Shown here one piece after another: positions 24,401 to 34,685 of a stretch of DNA of 64,000 bases (position 1 is the first letter of the stretch; each line of letters begins with the position of its first letter). Position numbers and translations under genes: made by a program. This stretch comes from Trichopria drosophilae (lineage: Eukaryota; Arthropoda; Insecta; Hymenoptera; Diapriidae), in the NCBI GenBank assembly GCA_030407085.1, contig CM059583.1, forward strand, positions 85,850,001 to 85,914,000. The letters are read 5' to 3'. The notes under the pieces were generated by a model. That model worked only from the letters and a program-made list of their open reading frames with translations. It had not been told where the DNA came from and did no database searches.

Positions 24401-25692
24401 CGCACAGCACTGCAATTTTGTTAAATCGCACTGATCCGAAATTCGATTTATGGACTCACAATATCAAAAAAGTTATTATTATCCGGCTCGAAGGACCGTG
24501 TTTGTGGTACGAGGGGAGGCGCAAGCCGATTCCCGATCCACGAATAGCACCGGTTCAGTTCGATTGTGGACTGTATTTTTTGGTAGGGTTCGGATCAGGT
24601 GAATTAGGTTCACTTGGCTGCGGGAATGAGTATATTAACTACACTACACACGGTTTGAGGTTTACCAACGTATATTTGTATGAACTTTACAAAGTACGGG
24701 AGTGCGTTGCGAGCGCGTCGGTACAAAATGGAGAATCGCATGTGTGGGTTACAGGTTCGCGACGAAAGGCTATCTGGCCCCCTCCGATGTACGCTAGCGA
24801 CGCGACGCTACGCTTCGTTCAATGTTGCCAGCTGCGCGAAGACGGCAACATTGGATACAAGATTCAATATTAATTCACAGTACGTTAAAATGTTAAGTTT
24901 ATGGTATTTTTCTTATAATAGTTTTTATTGTAAACATGCAAATTTTGTATTTATTTGTTTTCAACAATTTATTGCTCCTGAAGGGCATACACATATTTTA
25001 GTGTTCAAACGTATAATATAAAAATTAATCTGAACCTAAAACGATGGAAAGAACTTCGTGATAAATATAAGAAAAAGAAAAATAATGACAATTCGTACGT
25101 ACCGAGTGGATCTGCAGGCGGAACAAAACCGAATATAAAATTCGCATTATACGAACAAATGAAATTTTTAGATGATGTCGTAGCATATGCACCGTAAGTT
25201 GTATGTTAAGTTGTACTTGCGATAATAATATTTTATAACATTCTATTAATTGCGTTTTCATTATATAGCACAGTTTCAAATTTTGATAATCAAGATGTAA
25301 TCACTCCTAATGCAATGTCTTCAATTATAGCATCGACTGACAGATCTGGTGCATCGGAAAGCAATGCTTATTTCTCCCATTCGATATTGGATGATCCAAC
25401 CCCAGATGAATCAATATTTAATGATTCATTGTTGGATGATTCTTCAAAGCCGCGATCATCAAAGAAAAAAAGTGAGTTGGTTATATTTCTTTTCATTGAT
25501 TTAACATATTTTATGATTTTTACATGAATTTTTACAGTTTTAAAAAGAAACCTGGTTTTAAATAAAGTCTGTTATATTTCAGAGGTTAAAGATTCTGACG
25601 AAAATGTTGATCAGCATTTTAAAAAGGCTGTACTGTCAGCAATACAAAGTTCTCCCAAACAACCTGATAGCGTAGATGGTTTTCTTATTTAA
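21481..25692 (+). CDS. Harbinger accessory protein: zinc finger plus MADF domain, multi-exon
   Basis: Exons inferred with matching phases: 21481-21619, 21755-21799, 21888-22064, about 25000-25193, 25269-25471, 25583-25692; donors gtaagt, gtgagt, gtatgt, gtaagt, gtgagt. The first visible exon has CEYC..HRC, a possible C2HC finger. The next two lead into a MADF-type start (NEALINAVYSKPPLYNHK..ALWKKVAIEVGG). The domain continues in the fourth (LKRWKELRDKYKKKK), followed by an acidic linker and the end SVDGFLI. Such proteins bind Harbinger termini and help bring the transposase into the nucleus. The intron at 22065-25000 holds a BEL/Pao element, and the splice phase across it does not fit as written, so a small indel or a different exon edge is likely. 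The first coding exon is not certain; an ATG at about 21377 is a candidate. Confidence 0.75.
22219..22624 (-). repeat. 3' LTR of the BEL/Pao element
   Basis: Nearly identical to 24499-24879 but carries 26 extra bp at about 22482-22507 (ggagatccgttcccg core), next to two gacgaa/caacgaa motifs that could have mediated slippage. On the minus strand it starts GTGAATTAATATTG and ends CCACAAACA. Confidence 0.9.
22700..24085 (-). pseudogene. BEL/Pao integrase and C-terminal domain (pol fragment)
   Basis: Order of motifs on the minus strand: FIGKHGVLRLGGRLKNA, a zinc-binding HxnC(x2)C segment ending IRKCAICGRVQAK, then the catalytic core with Asp in HTGLDYAGPY, Asp in LYSDNGKNF and Glu in HFGGIWEAGVK, then CLNSRPIAPL and LTPGHFLTG, and finally a DUF5641-like tail to about 22700. 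Integrases insert the cDNA copy into the genome. The D-D-E residues are present but the frame shifts near 23366 and again before 22980, so no full enzyme is encoded. The fusion upstream of 24085 is the edge of the large internal deletion. Confidence 0.85.
24094..24315 (-). pseudogene. Possible gag remnant of the BEL/Pao element
   Basis: A 73-codon frame between the primer-binding site and the integrase remnant, at the position where gag should begin. It has no diagnostic motif, so the identification rests on position alone. Confidence 0.3.
24482..24497 (-). other. Primer-binding site of the BEL/Pao element
   Basis: GGTCCTTCGAGCCGGA on the minus strand, 1 nt from the LTR end CACAAACA. The leading T of a canonical TGG is C here. 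Confidence 0.8.
24499..24879 (-). repeat. 5' LTR of the BEL/Pao element
   Basis: 381 bp; on the minus strand it runs from TGTGAATTAATATTG to CCACAAACA. A target-duplication copy GTACG follows at 24880-24884. Confidence 0.9.
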
Positions 25693-26382
25693 ATTGGATA
25701 TAGATTAAGAGCATTACCATTGACGGCACGTTACCAATTCGAAATGAAAATAATGACTGAACTTTTTAAAATCGAAAGTAGTTTTGAAATTCATTAATTG
25801 TTTGCCGAATGAGAATCGGAATGACAAAAACATGTTAATATTTATATGCTATAAAATATTGTAATTTTTCAGAATCTTTCTACATCAGGCGAGTTTGCAG
25901 GTTCAGTATAATAACATTTTAAAGTCTATGTAGTAGACGAAGTTGTAATGGTGGTAAAGCTTTGTGTTCATCGGTCTATGATAAATATAAACAAAAATTA
26001 CTTTTTTTATTTTCTGCCCAATTCGTTCTTACTATATTAACATTTTGTTATTTCATAATGTCGTATAAATGTTAACATTTTTTTAAAACAAATTACTTTT
26101 CATTAATATCTTGATATATAAATTTTGATGTTTCAATTTTATTGAATTGTTTTTCGCTTCTACGCAATTAAATCATTCAAGGAGCGTTTCATTTATTAAA
26201 TGAATGTTATTGATGATTCATTTAATGATTATAAGTAATAAAAATTATTCAAAAGAAAAGTCATAATTTTATTGATTTCAATTCTGCGCTCTGTTGCAAG
26301 GGTAAAAATTATATTACACCGTAATGTTAATGAGCTTGTATGTGCAAGCACAAAAATGATGTCATAACAAAAATAGAAATAT

Positions 26383-28399
26383 TTAAAAGTTAACAAATTT
26401 AAAAATCGTTATTCCTTGCTTTCTCTCACTGATACGGCAAAGCACCTTTTCCGCAGAAATATGCAACGCATTGCGAATTTGAATTCCAGTTTGAGATGGC
26501 ATTTCAGGATTCGCGACGAATGATTGCAACCCTTTGCAAGTTCCAGCTTCATCTCTTAATCTCTCGGAAGTTATAAACGGTTTTTCATTACTAATTATAA
26601 AATTATGCAACACTATTGCAGCTTTTACGATTTTTTTTGCATTCTCGGGGGTCGCCTGCAGCGTTTTTCGAAAAATTCCCCATCTTTGGACTAGAAGGCC
26701 AAATGCACATTCTATTATTCTCCTTCCTCGAGACAATCGGTAATTAAAAACTTTTTTTGCCATGTCCAATTGTCCACTTCGTGGATAGGGTCTCATGATA
26801 TTAGGCGACAGAGGAAAGGTTTCGTCAGCCAGCAGCACATATGGAACTGGCGGTCCACCTGCGTACACTTGAGTGTAGGTTATTTAAGGTGTCTTGCCTC
26901 CCTCGCGGGTTTAAGGCACCCCCCCCCCCCCCATGGGGGAATGGGGCCAAATTTTAGTGATGCGCCAGCACCGCTGGTTGTGCACACTTAAAAAAGATAT
27001 ACAACAAGTCAGCTACCACATTTATTAGCAACAAGCTGCCTGCCTTGATGCTTCTGTTGGTTCAGAGAACCTTTCTAACGTTGCCACGGCCCGCTATAGG
27101 CCAACCCTTTCTGCGGTTACTGCCTGCACGGACACGGCACGCCGTAGCGCTCCCCCGTGTGGAACCCGCCGGCAGGGGCTTGACACCGCACCCTAGCTCC
27201 CCAGTACGGTGGGTCTCTCGAGTCGTTTCACGATCAGGCATTCGTCGGCACAGACCAGCCGAACGATCGGGTCCGTGAGGTCGTCAATTCTCAAAACTTG
27301 CTAAGAGAAGCGGATCTTTCAAAAGCATTGCTCCTCTTCGAGCTCGGGCACTTCGACCCCTCACTCTTCCACAATTAAATTGTGGACGGAGATAACCCGC
27401 TCCGCTCTCTTCCACAAGTCCCCTGCGGGGGGTCCACCTGCGTACAGTGGCTTTGGGTCAGGGAAATTGAAATTACCCCTGTCAAGATACTTTCCCATGG
27501 TACTGTTGCGGAAAACTCCTCTATCACTGGGTCTACCTTCAATCCCGATGTCCACCATAATAAATCGATAATGTGCATCACTGACTGCCATTAAATTAAT
27601 GCTATGGTAGCCTTTGTAATTAAAAAATGCAGATCCTGAATTTGGTAGGGCCTATGATAAAATACATTACTTCATAAACTTTATACGAAGCAAATGACAT
27701 GTAATTTGAAAAAATATTTGTTGTAAAATATAATGACGTATCAAGAAATATAAGAAGATTCACACTTACTTCAACAGGAACATGTTTTCCATCTACTGCT
27801 CCGATACAATGTGGAACATTCAATAACTGATTAAAAACGTCAGCAATAGCTTGCCAACTTTCTTTATTATCTTTAATAAACATTTCATCTTTTAGATGAA
27901 ACCAAATTGCATCACGTGTTGCAATAATTATGTTTGAAACAGTAACATGTCCAACACGAAAAACATAGGACAAAGATCTTCTACTATCTCCGGTTGCCAA
28001 GAACCGGAGTGTTATTTGGAGACTAGTCTCGGGTGAGATTGCTACTCTTATTACAGACGATTTGATGAGAGAAGGCCTTACAATATGTAATAATTTTTGG
28101 TATACCGCAGGTTTCATTCGGAAAAAGTTTTTAAATTTATCATGATCTTTCTGAAGCATTTCGAGCACAAGATTATGCGTTGCACCTTAAGCAAATCGTC
28201 TCTCTACTGTAAAAAGAGGATTTACCCACCATTTCCTTGTTTTATTAAGATGAATGCTCTTATCATTACGTTTTTCAATCAAATACAAGGTGTAAATTTG
28301 AATTAATGTTGTTTTTAAATCCTGATATTCATATGGATCATGGGTCTGTTTCAATCGCTTGAGCAATTTACCAAATTCAATTAATGTAGTGAGAGCCAT
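26383..28399 (-). pseudogene. PIF/Harbinger DDE transposase, two exons, one nonsense codon, one insertion
   Basis: Exon 1 runs from the ATG at 28399 (MALTTLIEFGKLLKRLKQT) to 27770. The intron 27769-27652 has GTAAGTG and catag borders and is in phase. Exon 2 runs 27651-26383. Catalytic motifs: Asp in GAVDGKHV, Asp in VLLADETFPL, Glu in RIIECAFGLL, with the typical RLSRGRR between. This DDE_Tnp_4 enzyme cuts and joins the element ends. Defects seen: one in-frame TAA at 28187-28189 in VERRFA*GATHN (a CAA to TAA change would explain it) and a 563-bp insertion within YAGGPP. Removing the insertion and one duplicate restores an open frame of about 439 codons, so the copy died recently. It is convergent with the MADF gene. 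Confidence 0.9.
26868..27430. mobile_element. 563-bp retroposon-like insertion with 16-bp target duplication
   Basis: GGTCCACCTGCGTACA occurs at 26852-26867 and again at 27431-27446, and the transposase frame reads straight through one copy. The insert is GC-richer than its surroundings, has a run of 13 or more C at about 26919-26932 and no recognisable coding frame, poly(A) tail or tRNA boxes. The long duplication points to target-primed reverse transcription. Confidence 0.8.
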
Positions 28400-28599
28400 T
28401 TATATTTTCTTCTGTATTAAAAATGTACTGCTATTTGAATTAAAATAAAGAATTAAGTCACACTTTGAAATATTATATTTTTTCATAATTCTATCGTGTT
28501 TTTTAAATAGAATTTATATTTCAAAAGTAAAATAAATCGTCGAACCGCTCCTTGTGGGAATGCACCCTGAGACGCGGTTTGAAATTTAAATGCGAAAAT

Positions 28600-30900
28600 T
28601 GGTTAAAGGCAAAATTAATCCCTTAATCAATTTTAGTGAATTAGTCGAATATGTGGGAGACGGAACACGTTAATATGTGGAAGGTGAAAATGTAATGAAA
28701 GCTAATTACCTCATGTTCGTAGGAATTACTTCTGAAACAATAGCCGAGATTAAAATTATGGCGTTGTGTCTGAAAAGCAGCGACCTGAGTGGGACTCCAC
28801 ATGAAATTAAATTAATTTATTTTATAAATAATGAAACCAATAAAATAGACTGCCAACGTTCATATAAAGCAGGGCAGTCTGGAAAATGCAAACATTGCGT
28901 TGTATTGCTTATGCATTTGTCAAGGTAAAGTATTTGACGTCATATTGTATTCGTAAACATTGTACTCATTTAATGGTACTTCAAATTACAAAGTATTCTG
29001 TAAATTTGTATTTCACGTCAGATGTCAAAAAATGTGATATATAGAACAAGCAACGTGCACAGATATTGCACAGAAATGGGGCAAGCTGAATATAGACGCA
29101 AAATTGATGTACCAAGCAGTTCCCCTCGGTGAATTTTGTCATGGGGAACAAAAAACACAAATAAAGGAGGATATTCCAAATTGTTTGATATTTTATTGAA
29201 AGGTAGTTGTAATAATGATTTATTTGCATGTTAAAGAGAAAATTATAATAGATGTCCATTTAATCAAATTGAAATTAATTTTATTCATAAACAATTACAG
29301 GAGCACCTAATAGCGACCTTGCCAAATTAAAATTGGGATACAGAAATGCGGTCAACTGTGAGGTGAATAGAACACATAAATTTCTAAGTCCTTTAGACTG
29401 CAGACAAATACTTGAATTTGAAATTTATCATCCTTGTCGAGTATTGCACTAACTCAACTGCAGCTGGAACTCACTCGACAGAGCGCGAGTGACAATTAAT
29501 GCCGGGTGGGAATGGGAATTTGCAAGCAAGAATGAAAAACATTTTTCCAACTTCTCCAACACTAAATATATTAATGGCACCAAGCACCAAAATCTCGATC
29601 GATTGCAATTCTGCTACACGATCGTTGCACGGCACGCCGGTTACGCGATGCCAATCAATGGCGGACACTTGATCACCGATCGAACGAAATTGCAAGCGTC
29701 GCGCAGCGACACGATAAAGTCCACATATGCAGAAATCCCAGATTATTGCGAATTTGAGCACCCAAAACACGCAGATAATGGGGAATTCAAAACGCGCACG
29801 AATGTCGCGAGTAAGCAGCACACTTTTGTTGCTTGCATCGACCGAATTTCCCCAGCGAAATCGGATTGTAGGAAGAACTGATTTATCGAAAAACGACGCC
29901 ACGAGAAATCTAGCCCGCCAGGACGCTTCCCCGAGATGCTTCGTTTCGACGATATCGAATTGCGCGAACAACGAAAACGTCTCAAATACAATTATACGCA
30001 GTCGCGCGACGATGAATTAAACAATAGCGCAACGCAAAATGAACAAATTTGATGCTCGCAATGGCGGACGATCATGTTTTGCGCCCGAGCCCATGAATCA
30101 GGGCCGGTTCTCGGATTCAAGGATCCCGCACTTAACAAAAATACAAAACAATCCTCTACATGAAAAAAGTATCTTGTATGCCGTTCCTGCGAATACTGTG
30201 AATATGGAAATACGATATGAAGATTTACCAAAGGGAGACAGGAAATTTTATGAAGAGAACGTTTGTGTATCATTGGAAAAAGCTGTTAACGTGTGTAACG
30301 AAACACAGACACAGAATAACAGTAAGTGGTATCAGCAACGAAGCATTAGAATTACTGCCAGTAGAGCATTATTCTTTTTTAACTTATTTGAAAAGTAAAG
30401 GGTCGGATTGGAATAAACAAATTTTAATTCATACAGAAAATAAGTTTAAAGGTTGTGCAAGTACTGCGCACGGATCATGAATGGAACCAAAAGCCAGAAA
30501 TTGTTATGAAAGACTTACTGGTTTTACTGTTTGCCAAACAGGTCTGCTTATTAACCCGACAATTCCATGGCTAGGATACAGCTCGGATGGAATTATTGTG
30601 AACGATCGAATAGTAGAAATTAAATGTCCTAAAATTGGTAAAAAAATGAATGCATCCGAGATGATTTCCAAAATCACATAGGTTGTCATCAGTGAAGAGA
30701 AGATTGCTATTGAAAAAAACCATTCGTACTTTTGTCAAATCCAAATTGGCATGTTTCTTACTCGAATGGCAAAATGTGACTTCGTTCTGTACTCATCCTT
30801 TGGTGATGATTGCGTCATTATATGAATTCATTCATAGTTTATTAAATTATAATTACTTACCGAACTTCAGTCAATTTATTTCATGCACTTTTTAAAACAT
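28600..30900 (+). pseudogene. YqaJ-type nuclease protein with SWIM-like finger (ISL2EU-like element)
   Basis: Coding pieces: about 28615-28921 (FSELVEYVGDGTR, then KASYLMFVG-like KANYLMFVGITSE, ending SYKAGQSGKCKHC, a damaged SWIM-type CxCxnCxH), 29022-29200 (DIAQKWGKLNIDAK..PLGEFCHG), 29301-29451 (APNSDLAKLKLGYRNAV), 30120-30385 (KFYEENVCVSLEKAV..IRITASRA) and 30385-30836. The last holds ARNCYERLTG, INPTIPWLGYSSDG and IVEIKCP, the PD-(D/E)xK nuclease signature of lambda-exonuclease/YqaJ folds, and YFCQIQIGMFL. Introns at 28922-29021 and about 29200-29300 have GT..AG borders. In-frame stops (28672, 29036, 29449, 30478) and frameshifts make it dead. ISL2EU/IS4EU transposons pair such a protein with a DDE transposase, as here. 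Confidence 0.8.
29452..30118. other. Intervening sequence in the YqaJ gene
   Basis: Between the FEIYHPCRVLH segment and the next recognisable YqaJ segment lie about 670 bp of GC-balanced sequence rich in cgatcg/gcgcg motifs, with open frames on both strands but no known motif. It may be a large diverged exon, an intron or a non-autonomous insertion; borders were not found. Confidence 0.35.
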
Positions 30901-31183
30901 TTAAGTCGAAACAAAATTGAAAATGAACCTTAGAATCGATAACCTCATTAATCAATGTTAAACATTTTTCCTAATCAGCGTTACTTTCTAAGTTTATTTT
31001 CAAGAATATGTAGTTTATTATATTCATGTATAACGTAATTTACATTGCTGATTGTTCTTAGTGTGTACATTTTTAACAAATGTTTATTTTGTACGTACAA
31101 GTATATATAAATGGTTTGAAATAAAAACATCATCTTAAAATATACGTTTCTATATAATATATTTACATTTCGTTACACTCATT

Positions 31184-32801
31184 TTAATATTTATCGTCAG
31201 TCATGATGGGATTTTGCAAATTAACAATGCCACCGACGATTTGACAGATCTGATCAATGCAGGGAATTAATTTCCATGGTATTTTATGTTTTACGACGTT
31301 GAACATTTTAAATCGTTGTATACTTCTTTCAACATGGACAGGATCAGCTGCTATTTTATTTGTGTGATCGACTTCACTGGCACTAATTTGTTGTCGTTTT
31401 TCCAGTTTTTAAGGTATGATTAAATGTATATAATTTTCTAGGCATTCCGTTTCTATTGCAAAGCCTTTATTTACCATGATGGCATCTGTGTTTACTTCCA
31501 TCTTCTCAATAATCTTTGATCGGTTGAAAATGGCTTTGTCAGATGCTCTTCCACCGCTAGCATTGCTCAAATAAGTAATCAAGCCAGATGGAGCAACGCC
31601 AATTAATATATTATTATATTATTATTATTAATATTAATATAGGATAAAGGATTTAGAATTTTCCCCGCTTTAATGAATTTTTAATTCCTGTTCGCGGGTC
31701 AGCTCGGACATGATACATGACGGAACAGGACAACACAACACCCACCCAGAGCCAGTCCCCCTACCCCAATGTCGGTACCGCCATTAACCTATTCGGCGGT
31801 CTTTGCCGGGGCTAGTGCGTAATGCCCACGACGCATTGACCGTGGAAAAGTCGCTAACGGTACCGGCAAAATGCCGACGGAGGTCGACAGAGGTCCCAAA
31901 TTCGTACCTTCGCCGAGCACTGTTCATTTCGTCGATTTTCCAAACAAATGAAAAACAAACAGAAGAACATTCCTCGACGGGGATTCGAACTCGTGACCTA
32001 GAGAATGTTCAGATTATAAGGCCAGTACACTAACCACTTAATTATCCCGTTCTCTTTTCCTTTTACATTATTTATAATGAGAATATAAACGTAATCTACA
32101 TTGCAAACAATTAGGTTTCTCCACTGGAATTTCTGTGCAATCGAGTATTATTCTTGTCTGGTTGAATGGATAAAAGCATTTTGGCATACTGCTTAAAATT
32201 TCTTCATTGGTTGGCCAATATATTGCCTGTTTAAAAATGTTTGATACCATTTCTACCATATAGTAAAAGTTCTTCGCAGCAAACTGCCGGGACAAGTCGA
32301 ACAATGCAGCTAAAGCGCATAAAGATATATTGAGGCGAATTTTACTCAAACACAGAACCATTCTTTGATGCACAGAATTTGAAAATTTATTCGCTCTTGT
32401 TTCTGTCTCGCCCAATCACTGCTTCAACTAAACTATTTAGAAAATAAAAACCAGTAACTATGAAAGCCACTAAATGATCATTATTTTTTATAAGGGTCAT
32501 TACAGTAATCTTTTCATTCGCTTTTTTGCTACTGAATACTCTGTAAACAATATCGTCAGCAGATAAAACGAGTTTATCAGGTTCATTTTCAGCAGACATG
32601 TCTTCATCTTCGTTTGTCAATATCAGTTCGTTAGGAATTTCTTTTTCATTTTCAGTGATGCTATTTTCTGTAATATCTGTTATATTGTCAACAAGTCATT
32701 TTTATCACAGACATGCTTTTCTATTTTATTCGAATCATCATCGTCTAAAATATGTGAGGTTCTAGTTCCAGAAAACCTTGCAGGATATGCCAAGCTACAA
32801 T
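31184..32801 (-). pseudogene. DDE_Tnp_4-type transposase, ISL2EU-like, split by a SINE
   Basis: The exon begins at 32801 after a ttttttag acceptor. Segments: the acidic TNEDEDMSAENEPDK region at 32620, a helical segment, then ILDCTEIPVEKPNCLQCR with the first catalytic Asp and YSHYK at 32070. Coding resumes at about 31620 with LIGVAPSGLITYLSNASG and GRASDKAIF (second Asp), and ends ISASEVDHTNKIAADPVHVE, RSIQRFKMFN (catalytic Glu) and MTDDKY. Frameshifts occur upstream of 32620 and near 31400. The N-terminal domain (THAP in many relatives) would lie upstream of the exon border and was not found. It is tail-to-tail with the YqaJ gene, the arrangement of ISL2EU elements. Confidence 0.82.
31620..32060 (-). 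mobile_element. tRNA-derived SINE inserted in the transposase gene
   Basis: Read on the minus strand, a tRNA-like head begins at about 32048 (GGGATAATTAAGTGGTTAGT) with a box B GAGTTCGAATCCC, followed by about 280 bp of unrelated GC-richer body and an AT-repeat tail ((aat)n-like) at about 31605-31640. It sits exactly between the YSHYK and LIGVAPSG coding segments. Exact ends and target duplication could not be fixed. Confidence 0.7.
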
Positions 32802-33804
32802 CTAAAAAATTAAAACACTCACAACAGAAAATGCGCAGTTACTGAGACTCGTAGAGTCATACGAAGCGTGCACCACAAAATGTATACCGAACGAAACAGG
32901 GATTGAAGAAGTTTGCATGTTTAATAAAATCGAAAGGTCCCGTATGGAAAAAATCAACGGTAATCTAACTCAATTCACCGTACGATTTTGACACATTTCG
33001 GTACGTCTGTATAGAATTATGTACGGTGAGGTACGTTTACGTACGTTCGCGTACGATTTGGTTACGATTCGAACATTTTGTACACCATTGTACAGAAACG
33101 TACGCAAACGTACACAAAATTGCTAGAACATACTGAAGCATGCGGAGATGTACAGCATTGTACACTGTAGATGTCAAACAACCATTCGTAATAAAATATT
33201 TTCGTACAAAAACGTCCGGAATCATATGAATATGTACTGAAACGTACGCAGACGTACGCAAACGTACGCAATTGTACGGATATATGTAGCCATGTATAGA
33301 AACGTACGAGATTTTGGAACTATTTACAGGAACGTGCCCGACTGCACGAATATTGAATATCCCAGATAGGTGCCCGTTTTTCTTCCGTTATTTTTTTGTG
33401 ATTTTTTGTCCACAATTTTTCACGTTATTTTGGAGAAAAATGACCCAAACCAATTCTTCTACATTGGACAAATATTCCAAAAATTTGTCGCGTTTTGTAG
33501 GGATATTTATACATTTTTTCATATTTTTCGGGCATTTCTGACACATTAAAGTAAATACTTAAATGTATCTTTTCTGAATTCAAAAGTTTACCAATCTTTC
33601 CAAGTCCTAATAAATTACAATTATCAACTTTTTCAAAATTCTTTAGTCGATTATCATTACATAAATTCATATACATATTTTTCGTATCATCTGAAATATA
33701 ATTTCGTTGTCGTAGTATGGGTATTTGCTGATACAGTATCAATCTATAAACAATTTGTTGCGCGATCCGATTATTACATTTTTTTTTTCAATAATAATCT
33801 ATTT

Positions 33805-33970
33805 TCGAAACAAGGTTTTAGACCTAAACTCATTTGTCAATGGCGAAGCTCTTATCGAAAGAAGGTTTTAGATCTAAAATCTTTTGTCACTTACCAAACT
33901 CTAGTCGAATGCTGGTTTTATGCCTAAAATCTTTTGTCAATGGGAAAACTTATTGAAAGGTTTTAGATCT
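33805..33970. repeat. About 50-bp tandem repeat, 3.3 copies
   Basis: The unit holds ggttttagacctaaactcatttgtcaatgg-like sequence (varying by copy); copies start near 33805, 33857, 33905 and 33957. It lies inside copy A of the CGTACG element. Confidence 0.65.
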
Positions 33971-34154
33971 TATATGCAAAAGCATAACTTTTACCAAAAA
34001 ATTGTAAGATTTTTAATTTTTGAAATAATCAACATATACGTAACTGACGATTTTGCGCGTAACGTTGAATCCAATGCCTGGAGCTCGTAGTTTATTGTAA
34101 GGCAGTATGTACCTGAGCCGTCCAGCGACACGTCAACACAACGGACGTACTGTT

Positions 34155-34511
34155 AGCGAAATCTACCCCTTGCACCAGTGTTGCACTTTTGCATCAAAAG
34201 GGTGTAAATAAACACCGTCCGGGTGCAAGTCTCTCGGCTAGAGACGGAGGTTAGGTTTCGTTTGTTTAGTTATTTTCATTTAAAAACCGATATTTTTGAA
34301 GATATAATTTTTATATAAGAATATTTTATATATCTAGCGAAATTGTCAAGGTGACAGGTGTCTCATATAGATAGATAGGCAGAAAAAATTTAACGGGGAT
34401 TTTAATGTAGAGACTATATGCGTTTTGAAGCCAGCGCTTTTTGAGTGGAACACGTGCACCGTTACACCGGTGCAGTGGTGTACAAACGGTGCAGGGGGTA
34501 GATTTCGCTAT
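34155..34511. mobile_element. MITE with about 22-bp TIRs, hAT-like 8-bp duplication
   Basis: AGCGAAATCTACCCCTTGCA at 34155 is inverted at 34488-34509. GTACTGTT flanks both sides (34147-34154 and 34512-34519), with two extra bases on the right. It is 357 bp, non-coding, and carries two internal gtgca-rich blocks near each end. Eight-bp duplications are typical of hAT. Confidence 0.7.
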
Positions 34512-34570
34512 GTACTGTTGATGGTTAAACGAACTTACCTGTAAGTGAAGTTCGACCATAATTATATGAG

Positions 34571-34685
34571 TAGCTTGTTCGAAGATATTAACTATGTAGT
34601 ACGGTGACTCGCCGCACGATGACGACCCATTTTAGAGTCCAATTGGAATTAATAATTAATAATATTAATATCTTCGAACAAGCTT
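34571..34685. repeat. Short inverted repeat, 21-bp arms
   Basis: TAGCTTGTTCGAAGATATTA at 34571 pairs with its inverse ending at 34685. The 75-nt spacer is AT-rich at its right. It is probably a tiny MITE. Confidence 0.65.

Larger units (their letters stand above)
22219..24879 (-). mobile_element. BEL/Pao LTR retrotransposon, internally deleted
   Basis: Two nearly identical LTRs (22219-22624 and 24499-24879) flank a 1.87 kb interior. GTACG is duplicated at 22214-22218 and 24880-24884, a 5-bp duplication. The primer-binding site GGTCCTTCGAGCCGGA lies just inside the 5' LTR and is typical of insect BEL/Pao elements. Only the integrase end of pol remains; gag, protease, reverse transcriptase and RNase H are missing. 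It is inserted antisense in an intron of the Harbinger MADF gene. Confidence 0.92.
20986..28567. mobile_element. PIF/Harbinger DNA transposon, 7582 bp with nested insertions
   Basis: TIRs GGGTGCATTCCCATAAGGAG(CGGT) at 20986-21009 and their inverse at 28544-28567 differ at one base. TGA lies on both sides (20983-20985 and 28568-28570), a 3-bp duplication as expected for the superfamily. It contains the two usual genes in convergent arrangement: a DNA-binding protein with zinc finger and MADF domain (+) and a DDE transposase (-). Nested inside are a BEL/Pao element (22219-24879) and a 563-bp insertion (26868-27430); without these the element is about 4.3 kb. Subterminal ggcggttc repeats follow the left TIR. 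Confidence 0.9.

Noticed and set aside
33037..33271. Cysteine/tyrosine-rich frames (YVCVRF-like)
   Set aside because: Translation of the gtacg arrays; reproduced in copy B and on the opposite ends.
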